Part shown: piece by piece, positions 50,239 through 59,484 of the stretch
Layout: each line of letters begins with the position of its first letter
Position numbering within the stretch: the first letter of the stretch is position 1
From: Lactobacillus colini
GTDB lineage: Bacteria > Bacillota > Bacilli > Lactobacillales > Lactobacillaceae
DNA length: 64,000 nucleotides
Direction of reading: 5' to 3'
Assembly: GCF_017874575.1 (NCBI RefSeq)
Contig: NZ_JAGGLU010000002.1
Location: 186,001 to 250,000, forward strand
Notes under the pieces: model-generated
Told to the model about the DNA's origin: nothing
Databases searched by the model: none
The model's input: only the letters and a program-made list of their open reading frames with translations
Program-made: the position numbers and the translations under genes

Positions 50239-51329
50239 CTTCGGGCCTTCTTTTTCAAAAATATTATGCTACAAAAAGTTGAAAAAACAATTGTTAAAAC
50301 AATTCCCACAGCCGATATTAAACTCTGAATTACGCCTAGCGATAAGGCAAATTGAAAAGTATAGTTCAAAGTATTATTATCACGCAAAAATAAAATCGTC
50401 ATCGGCAAAGCTTCCGCCATGAAAATTAGTACCAAGACATTAATCAGCGGTCCCATAATCTCCTGTCCCATTGTGCGGCCGCTCAAAATCATTTCTCTAA
50501 TAGTCAAGCTTGCCTTATGCTTAGCCAAGGCGTGTAAGCTAGATATAATGTCCGTTGCTTCATCCATTACTGCTCCTAATACTCCTAATAAGGCTTGGGC
50601 TAAAAACAGCGAGCGTGGATCTTGAGTTGCATAATCCACAGCTTCATACTTAATACCTGACTCATGTGTCAGCCGCATAATTAAGTAGCAAATGCCAAAT
50701 GAAACAAATACCCCTAGCAGTGTCGCTAGTAAGGTTACGAGCATTTTTCGATTTAGGCCTTGGGCCAAAAGAAGTGAAACAAAAGTAAATAAAATCACTG
50801 CTAGTCCATAAATTAAAAAGGTCTTAGTACCATTTTCAATAATATCAAACTTAATAATAAAGAAAAAAATCACCGCATTTAAGACCAGAGACGCCATTAA
50901 CATTATGGTATGTCTTCCTGCTAATAAGGCTAAAATACTCAACATTATGAAAAAGCCCAAAACTAGGACCCAGTCACGCTTAGGACTCATAACCTTGGCT
51001 TTATGCTTAACAAAGGCAACGATTACCCTTTGATGAGGACGGTACTTATAAGTAACTGCCTGTGATGGCGAATAAACATTATGAACAACATAGGTCTTAC
51101 CCTTATTCTTACCTGAGAGGACCTTAACCTTCATTGTTTGCTGGCGAATTTCATCGTTATTCTTATAGCTGTCCTCAGTTTTATTCACTAATTCGTCTTT
51201 AATGTGATTACTAGTAATTACCCCAACTGGTCTAGTAGCCCAACTGGTTGAATAATAGCAGATACTAGCTAGTATGATCCCAGTTATTAAGATCGCAAGA
51301 CTAACTAGTATTTTTTTATTTAGATACAA
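50235..51329 (-). CDS. YibE/F-family membrane protein, first subunit
   Basis: 364 residues. One N-terminal helix, then an extracytoplasmic beta-rich domain (about 35-115, KVLSGKNKGKTYVVHNVYSP), then about seven helices with LLGVLGAVMDEATDIISSLH and GRTMGQEIMGPLINVLVLIF. The layout is the YibE/F plan with an OB-like external domain. Coupled to the next gene. No ribosome site stronger than AAGGGG. Confidence 0.82.
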   Translation of the reverse strand: MYLNKKILVSLAILITGIILASICYYSTSWATRPVGVITSNHIKDELVNKTEDSYKNNDEIRQQTMKVKVLSGKNKGKTYVVHNVYSPSQAVTYKYRPHQRVIVAFVKHKAKVMSPKRDWVLVLGFFIMLSILALLAGRHTIMLMASLVLNAVIFFFIIKFDIIENGTKTFLIYGLAVILFTFVSLLLAQGLNRKMLVTLLATLLGVFVSFGICYLIMRLTHESGIKYEAVDYATQDPRSLFLAQALLGVLGAVMDEATDIISSLHALAKHKASLTIREMILSGRTMGQEIMGPLINVLVLIFMAEALPMTILFLRDNNTLNYTFQFALSLGVIQSLISAVGIVLTIVFSTFCSIIFLKKKARR

Positions 51330-51426
51330 ACAATCGCCCCTTTTCGATAATTATAATTATGCTACTAGAGACATAATTGAGTAACGATTGTTGCAATTTT
51401 TAAAAGTATCATAAAAAATCAATTCT

Positions 51427-51462
51427 AAAAAAAGATACAGCTTCCACTTAAGCTATATCTTC
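51427..51462 (-). terminator. Terminator of the ddl operon
   Basis: AGATACAGCTT and AAGCTATATCT (about 51434-51460) pair with one mismatch; the minus-strand reading ends TTTTTTT. Confidence 0.8.
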
Positions 51463-51467
51463 TTTCA

Positions 51468-52259
51468 TTATTTAAAAATTCTCTGCCACCAATGTCTCTT
51501 AGTCCTACGTGGTTGAACTTGCATTTGTGCTAAAGTGCGATGAATGGCTTCGGCTTGTTTTTCTTGATTTTCGCGAGCCTTTTCCATGATTTCTTCATGC
51601 ATTTCATCTGCGCTTTTCTTCTTATCAGCTTCAATTTGAGCAGCCATTGCCTCTTTTTTCTTTTCAGCATCGGTCTTTAATTGAGGCTGGTCAAAATTTT
51701 TCTCAGGACCAACTTTTGCTTCCTCAGCGTCTTGCATCTTAATTGCATTATCTTCTTGAATTGTGTCGGACGGCTGAGCTAATTGGTGTGAACTATCAAT
51801 CAACTTGCGGTTTTGCTCTTCGACGCGTGCAATTTGCTTTTGCAAATCTTGAATCGCTTTATTTTGGCTTGTGATAGTATTCTGCAGCATTGTCAATAAC
51901 TTGATTACCTGCTTAGCATCAACCATCGTACTGCCTTGAGCATTATTGGCTATAGTATCAACAGCTTTAGTTTTAGCGCTACTCTTATCAGATGCATCAC
52001 TAATAGCAAAAATCTGTTGTGCTGCTTCTTGCAGTGTTAAATCATCATCCTTAGCTAAGTGTTGTAAGGTTCTTAAATCGGCGATATTCTTCTTGCTATA
52101 CAAGCGGGCCTTTTGCTTAGTTCGCTCATAGTAGTTTTTATTGCCGGTAACCTTCTCAACTAATAAAGAATATTTTCTTAAAGTTGCTACACTAATATCT
52201 AAGTCTTGGGCAGCTTTAGCAGGCGCAGCAAGTTCTTCAAAATTGTGGTCGCGTTCCAT
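51468..52259 (-). CDS. MerR-like HTH, coiled-coil protein with membrane-anchor tail (RacA/RocS-like)
   Basis: 263 residues. N-terminal winged HTH (about 8-80: AAPAKAAQDLDISVATLRKY, then RLYSKKNIADLRTL), a coiled coil (about 125-170, QNTITSQNKAIQDLQKQIAR), a Glu/Lys-rich helix (about 195-245), and a C-terminal basic-aromatic end PRRTKRHWWQRIFK. DNA-binding head, coil and amphipathic membrane tail is the plan of chromosome-segregation proteins RacA and RocS. Lies 16 bases after ddl, so it is expressed with a wall-synthesis gene. Role inferred. Confidence 0.6.
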   Translation of the reverse strand: MERDHNFEELAAPAKAAQDLDISVATLRKYSLLVEKVTGNKNYYERTKQKARLYSKKNIADLRTLQHLAKDDDLTLQEAAQQIFAISDASDKSSAKTKAVDTIANNAQGSTMVDAKQVIKLLTMLQNTITSQNKAIQDLQKQIARVEEQNRKLIDSSHQLAQPSDTIQEDNAIKMQDAEEAKVGPEKNFDQPQLKTDAEKKKEAMAAQIEADKKKSADEMHEEIMEKARENQEKQAEAIHRTLAQMQVQPRRTKRHWWQRIFK

Positions 52260-52275
52260 TTAATCTCTCACTCTT

Positions 52276-53361
52276 TTACTCGTGTTTATGTAATAGGGTC
52301 TTCTTATGATTGTAACGCTCTATACCCAAATTAATCAAACGTGTAATTAATTCACTATAAGGAATTCCTACTTCTTCGAATAATTTTGGATACATTGAGA
52401 TATTGGTAAAGCCAGGAAGTGCGTTAACTTCCGTCAAGATAATTGCATTATCTTCTTGACGAAGCATAAAGTCGATTCTCGACATACCGCTACATTCAGT
52501 TGCTTGGTAGACCTTCAATGCATCGCGGCGAACGTTCTCAATAATCTCTTCAGGCAAGTCGGCAGGAATCTGAAGAGTTGAAGTAGAATCTGAATTATAC
52601 TTGTTCTCATAAGTGTAGAAAGAATCCTTAGCGTTAGTAATCTGTCCTGCGCCAGAAACAATTGGCTTATCATTACCTAATACTGCTGTTTCAACTTCAC
52701 TGCCATGGACAGTTTCTTCAACTAAGACCTTATCATCATACTTAAAGGCGTCTTCTAAGGCAGCCTTATATTCTTCGGCATTCAATACATGGTTAACACC
52801 AACAGATGACCCCTGGTTAGAAGGCTTAACGAACAAGTCCTGACCTAATTCTTGGGCAACATAATCATAATCTAACTTCTTGTTATCCTTGTCATCGTAT
52901 TCAGGACGCTTAATCGAAATCCACTTAGATACCTTAACTCCAGCTCTTTGAGCTAGGATCTTGGTCATTTCCTTATCCATCGTTACAGCAGCAGCCAAGA
53001 CATCATCGCCTACAAATGGCTTATCCATAATTCTGAATAAACCTTGCAGTGCTCCATCTTCTCCTAAATTACCATGAACTATTGGGAAGAAAACATCCAT
53101 CTCCGGACGATCTTGTAATTCAATAATATTAGAAATATTAACTACCTTATGCGGGTTAGCAACAGTCATCTTAGGATCTTGCAATACCTTACGTGAATCT
53201 TCATCATTAGCTAAGTAGCCATCATTAGTGATCCACATTGGATATACATCAAACTTACTAGTATCAATTGCATTATAAATATTGTGGGCTGACATGATAG
53301 AAACTTCATATTCAGAAGAATTTCCACCGAAGATCAGACCAACCTTTAATTTTTTAGTCAT
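52276..53361 (-). CDS. ddl: D-alanine--D-alanine ligase
   Basis: 361 residues of the ATP-grasp type. GLIFGGNSSEYEVSIMSA at the start, FPIVHGNLGEDGALQGLF, KPSNQGSSVGVNHV, LVEETVHGSEVETAVLGN, and the metal-binding end LTEVNALPGFTNISMYPKL. The region after GEDG reads GALQGLFRIM. It makes the D-Ala-D-Ala dipeptide for wall precursors. The site conferring D-Lac in vancomycin-resistant lactobacilli (Phe instead of Tyr in the omega loop) cannot be called confidently by eye. Shine-Dalgarno AAAGGAG. Confidence 0.92.
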   Translation of the reverse strand: MTKKLKVGLIFGGNSSEYEVSIMSAHNIYNAIDTSKFDVYPMWITNDGYLANDEDSRKVLQDPKMTVANPHKVVNISNIIELQDRPEMDVFFPIVHGNLGEDGALQGLFRIMDKPFVGDDVLAAAVTMDKEMTKILAQRAGVKVSKWISIKRPEYDDKDNKKLDYDYVAQELGQDLFVKPSNQGSSVGVNHVLNAEEYKAALEDAFKYDDKVLVEETVHGSEVETAVLGNDKPIVSGAGQITNAKDSFYTYENKYNSDSTSTLQIPADLPEEIIENVRRDALKVYQATECSGMSRIDFMLRQEDNAIILTEVNALPGFTNISMYPKLFEEVGIPYSELITRLINLGIERYNHKKTLLHKHE

Positions 53362-53513
53362 TATTTTTCTCCTTTTAGTCCCTGAATCCTTATTATAAAC
53401 AATGTAGACCTAGTGCGTGAGCTTTTTTAGAAAAAAAGTATTAAATCCATCAATTTCTTACAGAATGATAAGACAATTAGCTATAATATAGTTACAAGGA
53501 AAGGAGGCTCACG

Positions 53514-55160
53514 ATGCGTTTTAAGCAAAAAATTATTATCGCATTGCTTAGCACTACACTAATTGGTCCATATGCGGCTAACACAGGGCTAGCGTATGCG
53601 ACATCTTTTACTCAAAGTGAAAGTAGCAAAATAAAGAATCTTCAAAATCAATATGCAAATTTGCCTAAAATGGTATTTGCTAAGAATAATATTTATTCAA
53701 AGGCACCTCATTTAAGCTCACCATTTTCAGCGGGAATATTAACTGATTCATACGTTTCTAGTCAACTAGCATATATTAATTTTTATCGTAGTCTTTTTAA
53801 CTTGCCGGCAATTACCACTAATCCTACTGATAATGATAATGCTCAAGTTACTGCTAGTGTCATGGCCGCAATCAATGCTAATCCTTTTAAGAATCAACAC
53901 GGATTACCTAACGAAAAGCGCCCTAAATACATCAGTAAGATAAATTGGTCTATTGCTAAGAATGTGTCTGCCAGCTCTAACTTGAACTTTAATGTTTCTG
54001 ATCAGTCAGCTGGGGATGTAATTACTGACTTATTGACAGATAGTTATAACTTAGATGGTTCTGATACAGGCCACCGTGCTTGGCTACTATCTTCCAGATT
54101 GACAACCACGGGCATTGGCGCAGCTTACGGCTCTAATGGCTACCGCTATTCAGTCCAACAAGTCGCCTATGCTAGCGATAGCTTCAAGGCTGCTGCTGTT
54201 CCTACAGTTACTTATCCAGCTTCAGGTATCTTTCCAATTGAATTACTAAAAGGAAAAAACATCGCCTGGTCGCTCTACCTGTCTGACCGCACAGTCTTAG
54301 GAAAGCCTACTATTACAATTACCGACTTAGATACAGGGCAAATGGTCAAAGCAACCAAAGTTAAAAACTACTCTAGTGGCGGTTATGGTAACTTCGCTAC
54401 AGTCTTGACCTACTTCCCTGGTAACTTAAATTTAGTAGCTGGACACTCATATTCTGTCAAGATCAAGGGAGTATATAACTACACATTTAAGCTCTATAAT
54501 CTAAATACTGCTGATGAAACAAGCGCTGCTACAACAGATAATACTGAATCCAATAAGTCAACTAATTCGACTGACTATAACGTTACAGTACCTAAAGTTG
54601 AAGACAGTAAGCAGTCAAATGCTTCCTCAAGCTTAAATATTGATAACTCTGCTACTAGTGGCGAGAATTTAACTAGCTCTAATAAAACAGCTATTAACTT
54701 CGATAACGCAACTCAAACAGAGAATAACGATACTAGCGCTAATAACAATAATCAGATTGAGGACGTAGTTGATATTCGTCCTAACTTATTATTAGAAGGC
54801 GAGAAGATACGTGATGGCCTCTCTACTAGTAGGTTGCTTAATACTAGCCTGTTCGGTCGTTCGTACCAAGATGGCAAGACTTACTATAATCTAGGTTCGA
54901 ATCAATGGTTCAGGGGCTTCTACATTACTTCTAATCCACAATTAAATGCAGGGTTAGTTAATGTTACGCAGGCAACTATTGACCGCAATATATATTCTAG
55001 TCCCTATGATGAATTAAGGAAGGTGCCTATTACACAATTAACTCCCGGTAAGAGTTATCCTTATGGACAGACAATTACTATCGGCGATACAGTCTGGTAT
55101 TACCTTGGGCCTCATCAATGGATTAGGCAGCCTTTAAGCCAGACAGACAACTTAATCTAA
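53514..55160 (+). CDS. Exported CAP/SCP-domain protein with S-layer-type repeats
   Basis: 548 residues. Signal peptide to about residue 30 (GLAYATS). CAP domain about 75-230: SSQLAYINFYRSLFNLPAIT, then NQHGLPNEKRP, DSYNLDGSDTGHRAWLLSSR, IGAAYG, all arranged as in SCP-like proteins with the GHR-W element. A second beta domain (about 230-325), a Thr/Ser/Asn-rich linker, and two C-terminal repeats with YQDGKTYYNLGSNQWF and GDTVWYYLGPHQWI, related to the wall-binding repeats of the autolysins. Surface protein, role unknown. Shine-Dalgarno AAAGGAGG. Confidence 0.85.
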   Translation: MRFKQKIIIALLSTTLIGPYAANTGLAYATSFTQSESSKIKNLQNQYANLPKMVFAKNNIYSKAPHLSSPFSAGILTDSYVSSQLAYINFYRSLFNLPAITTNPTDNDNAQVTASVMAAINANPFKNQHGLPNEKRPKYISKINWSIAKNVSASSNLNFNVSDQSAGDVITDLLTDSYNLDGSDTGHRAWLLSSRLTTTGIGAAYGSNGYRYSVQQVAYASDSFKAAAVPTVTYPASGIFPIELLKGKNIAWSLYLSDRTVLGKPTITITDLDTGQMVKATKVKNYSSGGYGNFATVLTYFPGNLNLVAGHSYSVKIKGVYNYTFKLYNLNTADETSAATTDNTESNKSTNSTDYNVTVPKVEDSKQSNASSSLNIDNSATSGENLTSSNKTAINFDNATQTENNDTSANNNNQIEDVVDIRPNLLLEGEKIRDGLSTSRLLNTSLFGRSYQDGKTYYNLGSNQWFRGFYITSNPQLNAGLVNVTQATIDRNIYSSPYDELRKVPITQLTPGKSYPYGQTITIGDTVWYYLGPHQWIRQPLSQTDNLI

Positions 55161-55161
55161 T

Positions 55162-55262
55162 GAAAATGCATGACACTAATCTGCCATGCATTTTTTAATT
55201 TTCAGTTGTTAATTGCCATAAAATCATATTCATTATGAATAAATTACACCAATTTTGTTATA
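55162..55262. repeat. Decayed duplicate of the 3' end and terminator at 56313-56412
   Basis: AAAATGCATGACACTAA (55163 on) to the CAGTTGTTAATTGCCATAAA stretch is the same as 56313-56378; beyond that identity drops, and the reading frame for WQLTTEN is broken. The hairpin AAATGCATG/CATGCATTT (55164-55172, 55185-55193) works as terminator for the CAP gene. The two copies flank the module 55494-56288. Confidence 0.75.
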
Positions 55263-55377
55263 AGCCTATTTAATAAAAGATATATACTTAATGCATTTAA
55301 TTAAAATAACTATACCAATTTTATAGTTGTCTTTTATTTATAGATAAACTCATATTGTACCAGTTACAAAAAATGAT

Positions 55378-55406
55378 TTGAAGTTTATAATGATATTTGC
55401 TATTAT
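55378..55406 (+). promoter_or_regulatory. Probable promoter of the 55494 module
   Basis: TTGAAG (55378-55383), 17-base spacer, TATTAT (55401-55406). The rest of the 55263-55493 stretch is A/T-rich with no other feature seen. Confidence 0.5.
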
Positions 55407-55493
55407 ATAGTTAGAAGTAAGCGGTTTAATTACTAATTTTAAAATTACTTTCTCACGCTATATATTCAGAGTTATTCAGAAAGGAGAATTCTT

Positions 55494-56102
55494 ATGTCAC
55501 TTAAAAAAATTATTACCGTAAGCTCTATGCTAATCTCATGCTTCGCAACATTTTTATTAACTCAAAATTCTGTTGTAAAAGCTAATACATTTTCAAATGT
55601 GACAACAGCACAAAGAAATTATACCCAAAATAAGCAAGATCTAAATAATGTCGACAGGTATATAGCCGTAGAGAATAATAAGTTTACTATTTTGCCTTCC
55701 GCATACCAAAACTTAAATTCAAATCAAATTTCAGAAATACAAGAATATATTAATACTGCTAATCAAATAGTAAAGAATTATAATGCAATAATTGATGTAA
55801 AAACAAAAAAAGCAACTATATCGCCCTACCAAGATAGATCATATGGCAAAAATGCAATTGAAATTCATTGGAATTATGCTCGTATTTACTTAGATGCTGG
55901 GCAAGCTAAGGCTTTAGCTACTGCCGCTATTAGCGGAGGTTCAACTGCTTTAGGAGGCTTCTTTGCAAACATAGGAGGTGCTGCAGCTGGAGCTGCCATT
56001 GGTGGATATTTGTCCTCAGTAGTAGGAGATAACATCAAAAGTGGTATATGGGTAGATTACAATTACTTCTTAGGATCTATAAATAGATTTGGGTGGCAAT
56101 AA
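55494..56102 (+). CDS. Exported glycine-zipper protein, bacteriocin-like
   Basis: 202 residues. Signal peptide to about residue 31 (SVVKA-NT). A polar helical middle (about 35-135), then a Gly/Ala-rich hydrophobic segment (about 140-185): AISGGSTALGGFFANIGG, AAAGAAIGGYLSSVVGDN, ending aromatic (GIWVDYNYFLGSINRFGWQ). Glycine-zipper segments of this kind insert in membranes. Architecture matches the protein at 28543-29076, though sequence similarity is weak. The following small membrane gene would be the immunity partner. Shine-Dalgarno AAAGGAGAA. Antimicrobial activity is an inference. Confidence 0.55.
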   Translation: MSLKKIITVSSMLISCFATFLLTQNSVVKANTFSNVTTAQRNYTQNKQDLNNVDRYIAVENNKFTILPSAYQNLNSNQISEIQEYINTANQIVKNYNAIIDVKTKKATISPYQDRSYGKNAIEIHWNYARIYLDAGQAKALATAAISGGSTALGGFFANIGGAAAGAAIGGYLSSVVGDNIKSGIWVDYNYFLGSINRFGWQ

Positions 56103-56105
56103 GTT

Positions 56106-56288
56106 ATGAAACACAGTAAACTAAAATATATTATTTTAGGATTAATAGTTGCTTTAAGTGAATACATTTATTCAATATTGTTATCTTCACATATAACAAA
56201 TATTTTTATCAGAGGAACGATAGCGGCAGCTATAGCACTAATCGCTGTTTTGGTACTTTATTTGCTAGAACGAAAAGATAATCACTAA
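56106..56288 (+). CDS. Two-helix membrane protein, possible immunity partner
   Basis: 60 residues: MKHSKLKYIILGLIVALSEY forms helix one, then a loop and IRGTIAAAIALIAVLVLYLL as helix two, with a charged ERKDNH end. It starts four bases after the exported protein's stop. There is no separate ribosome site beyond a weak GGGTGGCAA, so it is translationally coupled. Size and topology suit bacteriocin immunity proteins; no recognised family. Confidence 0.55.
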   Translation: MKHSKLKYIILGLIVALSEYIYSILLSSHITNIFIRGTIAAAIALIAVLVLYLLERKDNH

Positions 56289-56312
56289 CTGCTTACTTTT
56301 AAAATAGTACTT

Positions 56313-56346
56313 AAAAATGCATGACACTAACCTGCCATGCATTTTT
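56313..56346. terminator. Terminator between the glycine-zipper module and the 56347 gene
   Basis: AAATGCATG (56315-56323) and CATGCATTT (56336-56344) with T and A tracts. Serves both directions. Confidence 0.8.
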
Positions 56347-57180
56347 TTAATTTTCAGTTGTTAATTGCCATAAAATCGCACTAATTACAAATAAAATTAC
56401 GCCAATTATGACTAGCTCTAAGAAGATCCCACTAGCAATCTCCAAGAAATACCCAATCCCTAATATTAATCCTTCAACATTAAAGATTAACGGTACTGCT
56501 GCCAGCAGTCCATAAATAACTATGAACAAGCTTCCTACCCACATTATCGCAGCCATGATCGTATGAATGAATTCCTTCTTACCTAGTAAGTGCTTCATAC
56601 TCCTAATCACAGATACCGATGATAGCAAGCACATAATAATTATAATTATATTTACGACGACAAATAATGTTTCAATATTGGCACTTAAAGTTACTGACGA
56701 CAAGTCAAAGCCAGTAATAACTGAGTAAATTCCTCGATCAGTATATTTCTTTAAATGATTCTTAACAGATTGAGCTTCCTGAGAAGAATTACTGTCTATT
56801 TTTTTCAAGATGACTTGTCGAATATCTTCAGCTAAGTTAGCATTCTCTGCTCTAAACCAATGCACACCCAAAGTATAATCAACCATCGCATTAGCGATCG
56901 GTTTAGTTTGCTTTTCAGTTAGTATATTACTTGTATCACCATTACGATCAGCACCGATAGTTTCGGCAAAATTATCAAACCTTTCATTGATAAATTGTTC
57001 AGCTACAACGGCATTGCTTTCTTTGCTTAGTTGCTTTTTCATGAAACTAGGGTTCATAAACGTTAATAAGCTAAACACTAATGTAATGGTCGTAAAGATA
57101 ATAAAAATTAAAGATCTTTTATTATGAGCATTTTGGGCCTGATCAATTCGCCGTAATTCACTACGCGAACCTGCTACCAT
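56347..57180 (-). CDS. Multi-pass membrane protein of unknown function
   Basis: 277 residues: one N-terminal helix (about 25-45, SLIFIIFTTITLVFSLLTF), an extracytoplasmic helical domain (about 50-165), then four helices in the C-terminal third ending ILWQLTTEN. No transporter or enzyme motif recognised. It follows the TetR regulator gene by 24 bases and is probably controlled by it. A decayed copy of its 3' end lies at 55190-55262. Confidence 0.7.
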   Translation of the reverse strand: MVAGSRSELRRIDQAQNAHNKRSLIFIIFTTITLVFSLLTFMNPSFMKKQLSKESNAVVAEQFINERFDNFAETIGADRNGDTSNILTEKQTKPIANAMVDYTLGVHWFRAENANLAEDIRQVILKKIDSNSSQEAQSVKNHLKKYTDRGIYSVITGFDLSSVTLSANIETLFVVVNIIIIIMCLLSSVSVIRSMKHLLGKKEFIHTIMAAIMWVGSLFIVIYGLLAAVPLIFNVEGLILGIGYFLEIASGIFLELVIIGVILFVISAILWQLTTEN

Positions 57181-57204
57181 ATGCTAATCCTTTCAAATTT
57201 TGTG

Positions 57205-57861
57205 TTATGAAAACATAATATCAACCGCATGAAATACTTCATCGATTTCAAACTTTTCAATTAATTCATGTCCTTCTTTTAGTGTTTCATTTACACGTTC
57301 ATCTGGAAAATCCAAGAAAGTTGTCATGAAGGTTTTTACCATTATATCAGAAATCTTCTCAGCTTTAACTTCAAACTGTTGCCGCTTAAGAAATAAGTTA
57401 GCACCACCACTAACAATAAAGGCAAGACCTGGCTTAAGTTGCATATCATTACCCAAGTCATCCTTTACGCCTTCATCAATTAACCAATTATCTAAGATTT
57501 GTCCCCACTTCTCAGTAGAATCAGGATCTTTCAAAATACTTTCTAAAACGTTAGAAATACCCTCATCACGTAGCCCCATCTCTAGCAAGATATAAATAAA
57601 GGCCTTCATCTTGGCATAAGTATTAACGTTTTGAAATTTGTCTGAATTCAAGATTTGTAAGATTGTTGACATAAAGTTGGTCACAATCTCAATAATCAAT
57701 TTATTCTTGTGGGGATAGTATGATTGCAATAATGACTTAGAAATCTCTGATTTATCAGCAATCATTTGTAAAGATACATTATTTATCCCATTCTTGCGCA
57801 ACAAAGTGAAGGTATTTCTTAAAATATTTCTACGGCGTTGCATGTTCTTTTGTCTAGCCAT
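57205..57861 (-). CDS. TetR/AcrR-family regulator
   Basis: 218 residues from the ATG at 57861 (MARQKNMQRRRNILRNTF), with AGGGG upstream. The HTH is LQMIADKSEISKSLLQSYYP (about 30-55); the remaining helices form the ligand domain. It probably controls its own two-gene unit with the membrane protein downstream. Ligand unknown. Confidence 0.85.
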   Translation of the reverse strand: MARQKNMQRRRNILRNTFTLLRKNGINNVSLQMIADKSEISKSLLQSYYPHKNKLIIEIVTNFMSTILQILNSDKFQNVNTYAKMKAFIYILLEMGLRDEGISNVLESILKDPDSTEKWGQILDNWLIDEGVKDDLGNDMQLKPGLAFIVSGGANLFLKRQQFEVKAEKISDIMVKTFMTTFLDFPDERVNETLKEGHELIEKFEIDEVFHAVDIMFS

Positions 57862-57984
57862 AATTGGTCCCCTATTCTTTTTAAAATTATTTCTTACAAA
57901 CATATTATAACAGCTTATATACTATCTGAGCATAGACAAGCCTTGTAATTGTGATACTTTAATAATAATTCTATACAATTTATT

Positions 57985-59346
57985 TTATCTTATTTTACGC
58001 TTATTTTTTGATAAAAATCCATAACCTAACCACAAACATAAGATAAAAAGTAAAGAGATAAGCACTGGTATGCGAGTTCCAGGAATTACAAACAAAATTA
58101 CTAAAATTGCTAAATAAAAGATAATCGTTAGCCAATCTGTCCAAGGTGCACCCGGCATTTGGAAAACATTAAGATTATTTTTGTTATTTTGACGGTACTT
58201 TAAGTGACAGCAGATAATTATTAACCAAACCATAATAAAATTAATGGTTGAAACTGTTGAAATAATATCAAAGATCTTGCTTGGCATCAGATAATTTAAA
58301 ATTACGATAATAAATAAAATCAATGATGAAAAAGTCAATGCATACTTAGGTACACCATTGCTGCTCACCTTCCCCAGCTTAGCAGGGGCATTGCCACTCT
58401 TAGATAAAGCATAAAGTGAACGGCTGGTACTAAAGATAGCACTATTAGTAGCTGACATAGCCGCAGTTAAGACAACAAAATTCAAGACTCCAGCCGCTGC
58501 TGGTATTCCAATTGCTCCAAACACTTGGACAAACGGACTAGACGTCGCTTTTATTTCATTCCAAGGTTGTACTGCCATAATCGCAATTATTGACCCAATA
58601 TAAAAGAGTCCGATTCTAATTGGCAAGCTGTTGATAGCCTTAGGGAGGTCCTTTTCAGGGTCGGCAGTTTCCCCAGCAGTTAAGCCCACGATTTCAATTC
58701 CAACAAAGGCAAAAACTACCATCTGAAAAGACATCAAAAAGCCGTGCATCCCCCTAGGGAAAAATCCCCCATGCGACACAATATTAGTCAAAGAAGCAGT
58801 ATAAGAGCCAATATGCATTTGAAAGACAATCATAACCGCACCTGCGATAATTAAGGCAATAATAGCAACAACCTTAATCATTGAGAACCAGCTCTCTAAT
58901 TCGCCAAAAAGTCCAACATTCAGTCGATTAATAATTAACAAGATTAAGATAATTACTAGCGGTCCTACCCATTGCGGCAATGATGGCAACCAATACTTCA
59001 AATAAATTCCAGTTGCTGTTAAGTCTGCCATTGCTAAACTTAGCCAGCACATCCAATAAGTCCAACCAACGACAAATTCAACTCGATCACCTAAATACTT
59101 CTTAACTGCAGTGATGAAGGAGGTATTATCTGGTGCAGATAATATTAATTCTCCTAAAGCCCTCATCATAAAGAACGTTATAATCCCAACAATTAAGTAG
59201 GACAAAATAATTGACGGTCCACTACTCTTAATTGCGCTCCCAGACCCTAAAAATAGTCCTGTTCCAATAGCGCCACCAATGGCAATCATCATTACATGCC
59301 TAGTCTTTAAAGATTGTTGCAATTTATTTTTTTCTCTATTAGGCAT
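57985..59346 (-). CDS. Amino acid permease (APC superfamily)
   Basis: 453 residues with 12 membrane helices. N-terminal signature RHVMMIAIGGAIGTGLFLGS, GELILSAPDNTSFITAVKKY in the first third, GIEIVGLTAGETADPEKDLP after helix 6. This is the AAT family of H+-coupled amino acid uptake (GABA, lysine, Pro, Ala/Ser and others); the substrate cannot be named. Monocistronic, weak ribosome site (GAAAGTGAAGTGAAGC). Confidence 0.88.
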   Translation of the reverse strand: MPNREKNKLQQSLKTRHVMMIAIGGAIGTGLFLGSGSAIKSSGPSIILSYLIVGIITFFMMRALGELILSAPDNTSFITAVKKYLGDRVEFVVGWTYWMCWLSLAMADLTATGIYLKYWLPSLPQWVGPLVIILILLIINRLNVGLFGELESWFSMIKVVAIIALIIAGAVMIVFQMHIGSYTASLTNIVSHGGFFPRGMHGFLMSFQMVVFAFVGIEIVGLTAGETADPEKDLPKAINSLPIRIGLFYIGSIIAIMAVQPWNEIKATSSPFVQVFGAIGIPAAAGVLNFVVLTAAMSATNSAIFSTSRSLYALSKSGNAPAKLGKVSSNGVPKYALTFSSLILFIIVILNYLMPSKIFDIISTVSTINFIMVWLIIICCHLKYRQNNKNNLNVFQMPGAPWTDWLTIIFYLAILVILFVIPGTRIPVLISLLFILCLWLGYGFLSKNKRKIR

Positions 59347-59426
59347 TGCTTCACTTCACTTTCCTTCAATAAGTAATGCGGTTAACATTATACGTAATCA
59401 TCAACAATTAAGCAAAACCACCCCAC

Positions 59427-59454
59427 AAAAAAAGACCGTAGCAAGCTACGATCT
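59427..59454 (-). terminator. Terminator of prs
   Basis: AGACCGTAGC (59433-59442) and GCTACGATCT (59445-59454) pair with one mismatch; the minus-strand reading ends TTTTTTT. Confidence 0.8.
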
Positions 59455-59484
59455 AATTATTAATCTGAATCACTAAAATAGTTA

